From: Pseudomonas fluorescens NCIMB 11764
GTDB taxonomy: Bacteria > Pseudomonadota > Gammaproteobacteria > Pseudomonadales > Pseudomonadaceae
Assembly (NCBI RefSeq): GCF_000293885.2
Contig: NZ_CP010945.1
Coordinates: 4,546,001 to 4,610,000 of the forward strand
Direction: 5' to 3'
DNA length: 64,000 nucleotides
Made by a program: the position numbers and the translations under genes. The notes below the pieces were generated by a model that saw only the letters and a list, made by a program, of their open reading frames with translations, ran no database searches and was not told where the DNA came from. Below, piece by piece: positions 61,637-64,000 of the stretch (position 1 is the stretch's first letter; the number at the start of each line of letters is the position of its first letter).

Positions 61637-62182
61637 GTGACTCCCTTGCCAAGAATACTGACTGAAACCCCAGCCGAAGAAGCCTTGACCGAACACAACG
61701 CCAAGATGTTCGGCTCGCCCAAGGAACGTCTGGATTTCTACCGCCGGGAAATCCAGTACGAAACCAGCATTCTGGCCAATCGCACCGATGCCTACCTCGC
61801 GGCGCAATCGTTTCTGGTGATTGCCTTCGCATCGTGCATGTCCAACCTTAATCCCGAGTGGGGCAAACTCTTCACCCTGGTGGTGCCGCCGTTTCTGGCG
61901 CTGCTGGGGCTGCTCAGTTCACTCAACGCCTGGCCGGGCATTCGCGCGGCGTATGACATCATCGATCACTGGCACTTCAAGCAGAGTGAACTGCTGCGCA
62001 GCGAACCCCTGATGGGACTCGCTTACGACGAGTCGCCGTTGTTCAGCGAAATGGAGTCCTCCCACAAGGGCTATCGCAAGTCGCTGTTGTTCTCGGTGCG
62101 CACACCCTGGATTTTTGCCACGTTCTGGGTATTGCTGGGCAGTTACGCGGTTTTTATCCAAGTGACCAATCCGGGCGCATAA
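61637..62182 (+). CDS. Unrecognised membrane protein
   Basis: A 181-residue protein. A charged N-terminal part (KERLDFYRREIQYETSILANR) is followed by hydrophobic helices at about 52-72 and 77-97, a polar loop, and a third helix at 155-175. I cannot name the family. The start is uncertain: GTG at 61637 gives the full frame but has no close ribosome binding site. It ends at a strong bidirectional terminator and is divergent from the small membrane protein at 61317-61562. Confidence 0.82.
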   Translation: MTPLPRILTETPAEEALTEHNAKMFGSPKERLDFYRREIQYETSILANRTDAYLAAQSFLVIAFASCMSNLNPEWGKLFTLVVPPFLALLGLLSSLNAWPGIRAAYDIIDHWHFKQSELLRSEPLMGLAYDESPLFSEMESSHKGYRKSLLFSVRTPWIFATFWVLLGSYAVFIQVTNPGA

Positions 62183-62193
62183 GACGCAAAAGT

Positions 62194-62225
62194 AAAAAGG
62201 CCCGGCAAGCGCCGGGCCTTTTTTT
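62194..62225. terminator. Bidirectional Rho-independent terminator
   Basis: AAGGCCCGGC (62197-62206) pairs with GCCGGGCCTT (62211-62220) around an AAGC loop, with an A-run before and a T-run after, so it can end both the membrane protein gene and the convergent hemerythrin gene. Confidence 0.92.
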
Positions 62226-62239
62226 GCCTGTCACTTTGA

Positions 62240-62716
62240 TCAGGCTGCCAGATTGGCTGCACTCATTTCTTTCTTGTACTGAGCCTTAAGACTCTCCATT
62301 TGCGCCCCCAATTCTTCGAGGGTGGCTTTGCCCAGCAGTTTTTTGGCCTGAGGAAACATTTCCGTTTCTTCCTCTTCGATGTGGTGTTCCAACAGCTCCT
62401 TGACCACTTTCACGCGGCCGGCGAACTCCACAGAGGACGGATCGGTGACTTTCAAGTCAGGCAGCACCAGCGAGTCAACGGTGCGGTGTTCTTCCTTGGC
62501 TTCGTAATACATGACGTCCTGTTCCTTGCCGCCCGCTTTTTTATACGCGGGGTACAAGACTTCCTCTTCGAGACGGGTATGGATAGTGATCTCCATTTCA
62601 AGCTTGGCCAGCAGCTCGGTGCGTTTCTTTATACCGCGTTCAGTGGTTTCGCTCAGTTGGGTCAGGATGCCCTTTACGCGTTCATGGTCGGCTTGCAAAA
62701 GGTCAATGGCGTTCAT
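62240..62716 (-). CDS. Hemerythrin HHE-domain protein
   Basis: A 158-residue four-helix hemerythrin-like protein. Diiron ligands are seen in DHERVKG, HTRLEEEVLYPAY, EEHRTVD and HHIEEEETEMFP. These proteins bind oxygen or nitric oxide or protect against oxidative and nitrosative stress in bacteria; the precise job is not evident. The ATG at 62716 has GAGAGA upstream. It is a single gene. Confidence 0.93.
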   Translation of the reverse strand: MNAIDLLQADHERVKGILTQLSETTERGIKKRTELLAKLEMEITIHTRLEEEVLYPAYKKAGGKEQDVMYYEAKEEHRTVDSLVLPDLKVTDPSSVEFAGRVKVVKELLEHHIEEEETEMFPQAKKLLGKATLEELGAQMESLKAQYKKEMSAANLAA

Positions 62717-62867
62717 GGTCGATTCTCTCGAATAGTCACGGGGATGAGCGCAAACGGTCTCAAGGCCGAAGGTCGCTCATAGTCCTGGAGCATTTGTCGT
62801 GCCGACTGGCCATTGAAACAAGTGCCTTTAAAATCAATAGCTTGAAGTCGCTGATGGCGAACTGTAG

Positions 62868-62906
62868 TCATGCAGGCTGCATGAGTCCGGATTTTGACTC
62901 ATGCAG
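62868..62906. repeat. Three inverted copies of TCATGCAG
   Basis: TCATGCAG (62868-62875), CTGCATGAGTC (62877-62887) and GACTCATGCAG (62896-62906) make alternative hairpins: the first with the second, or the second with the third (11 perfect bases). It lies 150 bases upstream of the hemerythrin gene, on its promoter side, and could be an operator or a small-RNA stem. Confidence 0.5.
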
Positions 62907-63047
62907 TTCGCGGCTTTCTTTTTACAGCCCAATCCACCCGGTTTTTTCAGTGCGACCACTGATCAGATTCGCCACTCACGCAACTGAACTCGCCGTGAAC
63001 CCTCGCTCCCTTAATACAGACACCGATGCCTTTCTTTATCGAACAGC

Positions 63048-63142
63048 GAGGATGCAGCCCGGGTTGAAGCATTGCGATCTATGGCGCCGGACCGGTGGGT
63101 TTGTTGAGTGCGGCCTGCGCAAAAATGCTCGGTGCCGAGCAA
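63048..63142 (+). pseudogene. Relic of a zinc-type alcohol dehydrogenase
   Basis: From 63068 one frame reads SIAIYGAGPVGLLSAACAKM and then LGAEQ, the Rossmann nucleotide-binding start of zinc alcohol/formaldehyde dehydrogenases. A QPG just before it is in a different frame, and a stop precedes the motif, so one or more frameshifts have occurred. No catalytic domain is recognisable on either side. It is a short remnant in the 574-base gap between the hemerythrin and antiporter genes. Confidence 0.6.
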
Positions 63143-63232
63143 CCCGGTTCCAGTGATGTACCGCTGACCGAGAACCTGGAAACCACCCCGATACCGGCAC
63201 TCTAGATTCGCCCCGTTGTGAACGCGGGTTTA

Positions 63233-63262
63233 TGTGGCGAGGGAGCAAGCTCCCTCGCCACA
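63233..63262. repeat. REP-like perfect palindrome
   Basis: TGTGGCGAGGGAGC (63233-63246) and its complement (63249-63262) with an AA loop. It lies at the 3' side of the antiporter gene. The same unit is seen degenerate at 36446-36475, and a related GTGGCGAGGG half occurs at about 51934-51943. Confidence 0.8.
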
Positions 63263-63290
63263 CCGGTTTGCTCCGACTGCTCGCTTTAGC

Positions 63291-64000
63291 TCAAGTCTTT
63301 TGTTTTTTGCGATGCTCGTACCACGCCAGCATCGGTTGCGTGCTGATGCCATGGATGAGGATGCTCAGCGCAACCACCGACAACGTGAGGTCAGTGCAAA
63401 TAGCTGCGATTGAAGGCGCGAGCCCATGGTTAAGGGCATAGAAAAGGTAATACAGGCTACCGATGCCGCGAATGCCGAACCAGCCGATCAACAGGCGCTG
63501 GCGCCCGTCCAGCAATCCACGCCAGGGCAGGGCGGCGACGCTCAGCGGTCGGATCAGACAAAACAACACGCCGCCGATCAGCAGCGCTCGCCAGTCCCAG
63601 TGCCCAATCAGCACGACCCCAAGCAGCGTCACCAGAAACACTTCCATGGCGCGTTCGACCAGACCGCCGAAGGCGAGCATGTCGCCCATCATGATACCGG
63701 CGGCGACCTGCGTGTCTTCAAGACCTTCGGTGTCGCCATGAACGGCCTGGTGCGGTTCGACATTCTGATGGCCGACCACCGGCTGAACTCGATGCTCGGC
63801 GGGCAGTTCGTCGTCGCCGGTGGATTGGACTTCCACATGGCGAAGCCCCAGGCCCGCGGCGAACACGGACAAAAAGCCGTAGCCATGAATCGATTCGGCA
63901 GCGACGTACGCCAGGGCGATCAGCGCGAGGGCCAGGTAGTCGTTGGGGGAAAGAGTGCTGTCGTCATTTTTGATCCGCAGTACCAACGTCAGGCGACCAA
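63291..64000 (-). CDS. Cation/proton antiporter, 5' part outside the window
   Basis: The C-terminal 236 residues of a membrane antiporter, open to the window edge. Helices at about LALALIALAYVAAES, VFLVTLLGVVLIG, ALLIGGVLFCLIRPLSVAAL and LIGWFGIRGIGSLYYLFYAL follow the CPA1 (NhaP-like) pattern, including the GIRG segment of the last core helices. A polar loop (about 55-95) carries charged residues. It probably exchanges Na+ or K+ for H+. The stop at 63291 is about 30 bases after the REP palindrome. Confidence 0.85.
   Translation of the reverse strand, partial: GRLTLVLRIKNDDSTLSPNDYLALALIALAYVAAESIHGYGFLSVFAAGLGLRHVEVQSTGDDELPAEHRVQPVVGHQNVEPHQAVHGDTEGLEDTQVAAGIMMGDMLAFGGLVERAMEVFLVTLLGVVLIGHWDWRALLIGGVLFCLIRPLSVAALPWRGLLDGRQRLLIGWFGIRGIGSLYYLFYALNHGLAPSIAAICTDLTLSVVALSILIHGISTQPMLAWYEHRKKQKT

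Noticed and set aside
62794..63156. 120-codon plus-strand frame between hemerythrin and antiporter
   Set aside because: No recognisable domain, no ribosome binding site, and it crosses the dehydrogenase relic out of its frame.

Overview
The window looks like chromosomal DNA of a fluorescent-group Pseudomonas. It carries the mexS-mexT-mexEF-oprN efflux locus, an aprA-inh-aprDEF-lipase type I secretion block, pgm, pirin, a FAN1 nuclease, and several palindromic REP-like elements, all in GC-rich, tightly packed DNA. No rRNA, tRNA, CRISPR array, insertion sequence or prophage was seen.

Layout. 0.1-7.3 kb is a signalling block: a small receiver protein, then divergently a translationally coupled run of a CHASE3-GAF hybrid kinase with three receivers, CheR, a CheB lacking a receiver, a receiver-kinase, and a single-domain receiver. 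7.35-10.3 kb is an orphan Rhs/TcC-type toxin component with an unrecognised C-terminal tip. 10.35-14.8 kb (minus strand) holds a hybrid kinase with a degenerate N-terminal receiver, coupled to a two-domain KaiC-like ATPase, and upstream of them a membrane-anchored HEAT/TPR protein. 14.95-19.3 kb is a 1446-residue toxin-like protein, AT-richer in its second half, ending in what looks like a pertussis/cholera-type ADP-ribosyltransferase domain. 19.4-22.7 kb is an AaeB/AaeX/AaeA-like exporter. 22.8-31.2 kb is oprN-mexF-mexE, mexT and divergent mexS, with a good MexT-box match before mexE.

31.4-34.7 kb has a possible small ORF, an unrecognised 496-residue protein and an overlapping MocR-type regulator. 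34.8-40.4 kb has pgm, pirin, a UvrD-like helicase and a DUF1652-like protein. 40.5-45.0 kb has an AraC regulator with a SnoaL-like domain, a polyamine oxidase-cupin-PotF-like trio and an LprI/MliC-like envelope protein. 45.4-53.8 kb is the secreted protease and lipase with inhibitor and exporter, with an RsmA/E-like site on the aprA ribosome binding site. 53.9-64 kb has a lipoprotein, FAN1 coupled to a nuclease-helicase, a zeta-toxin-like kinase, a double-PAS hybrid kinase, two small membrane proteins, a hemerythrin, an alcohol dehydrogenase relic and a truncated cation/proton antiporter.

The strongest leads for something undescribed are the ADP-ribosyltransferase-tipped toxin at 14956-19296 and the KaiC/pseudo-receiver-kinase pair at 10353-13531. 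All assignments rest on reading sequence and remembered family motifs; no database search was run.
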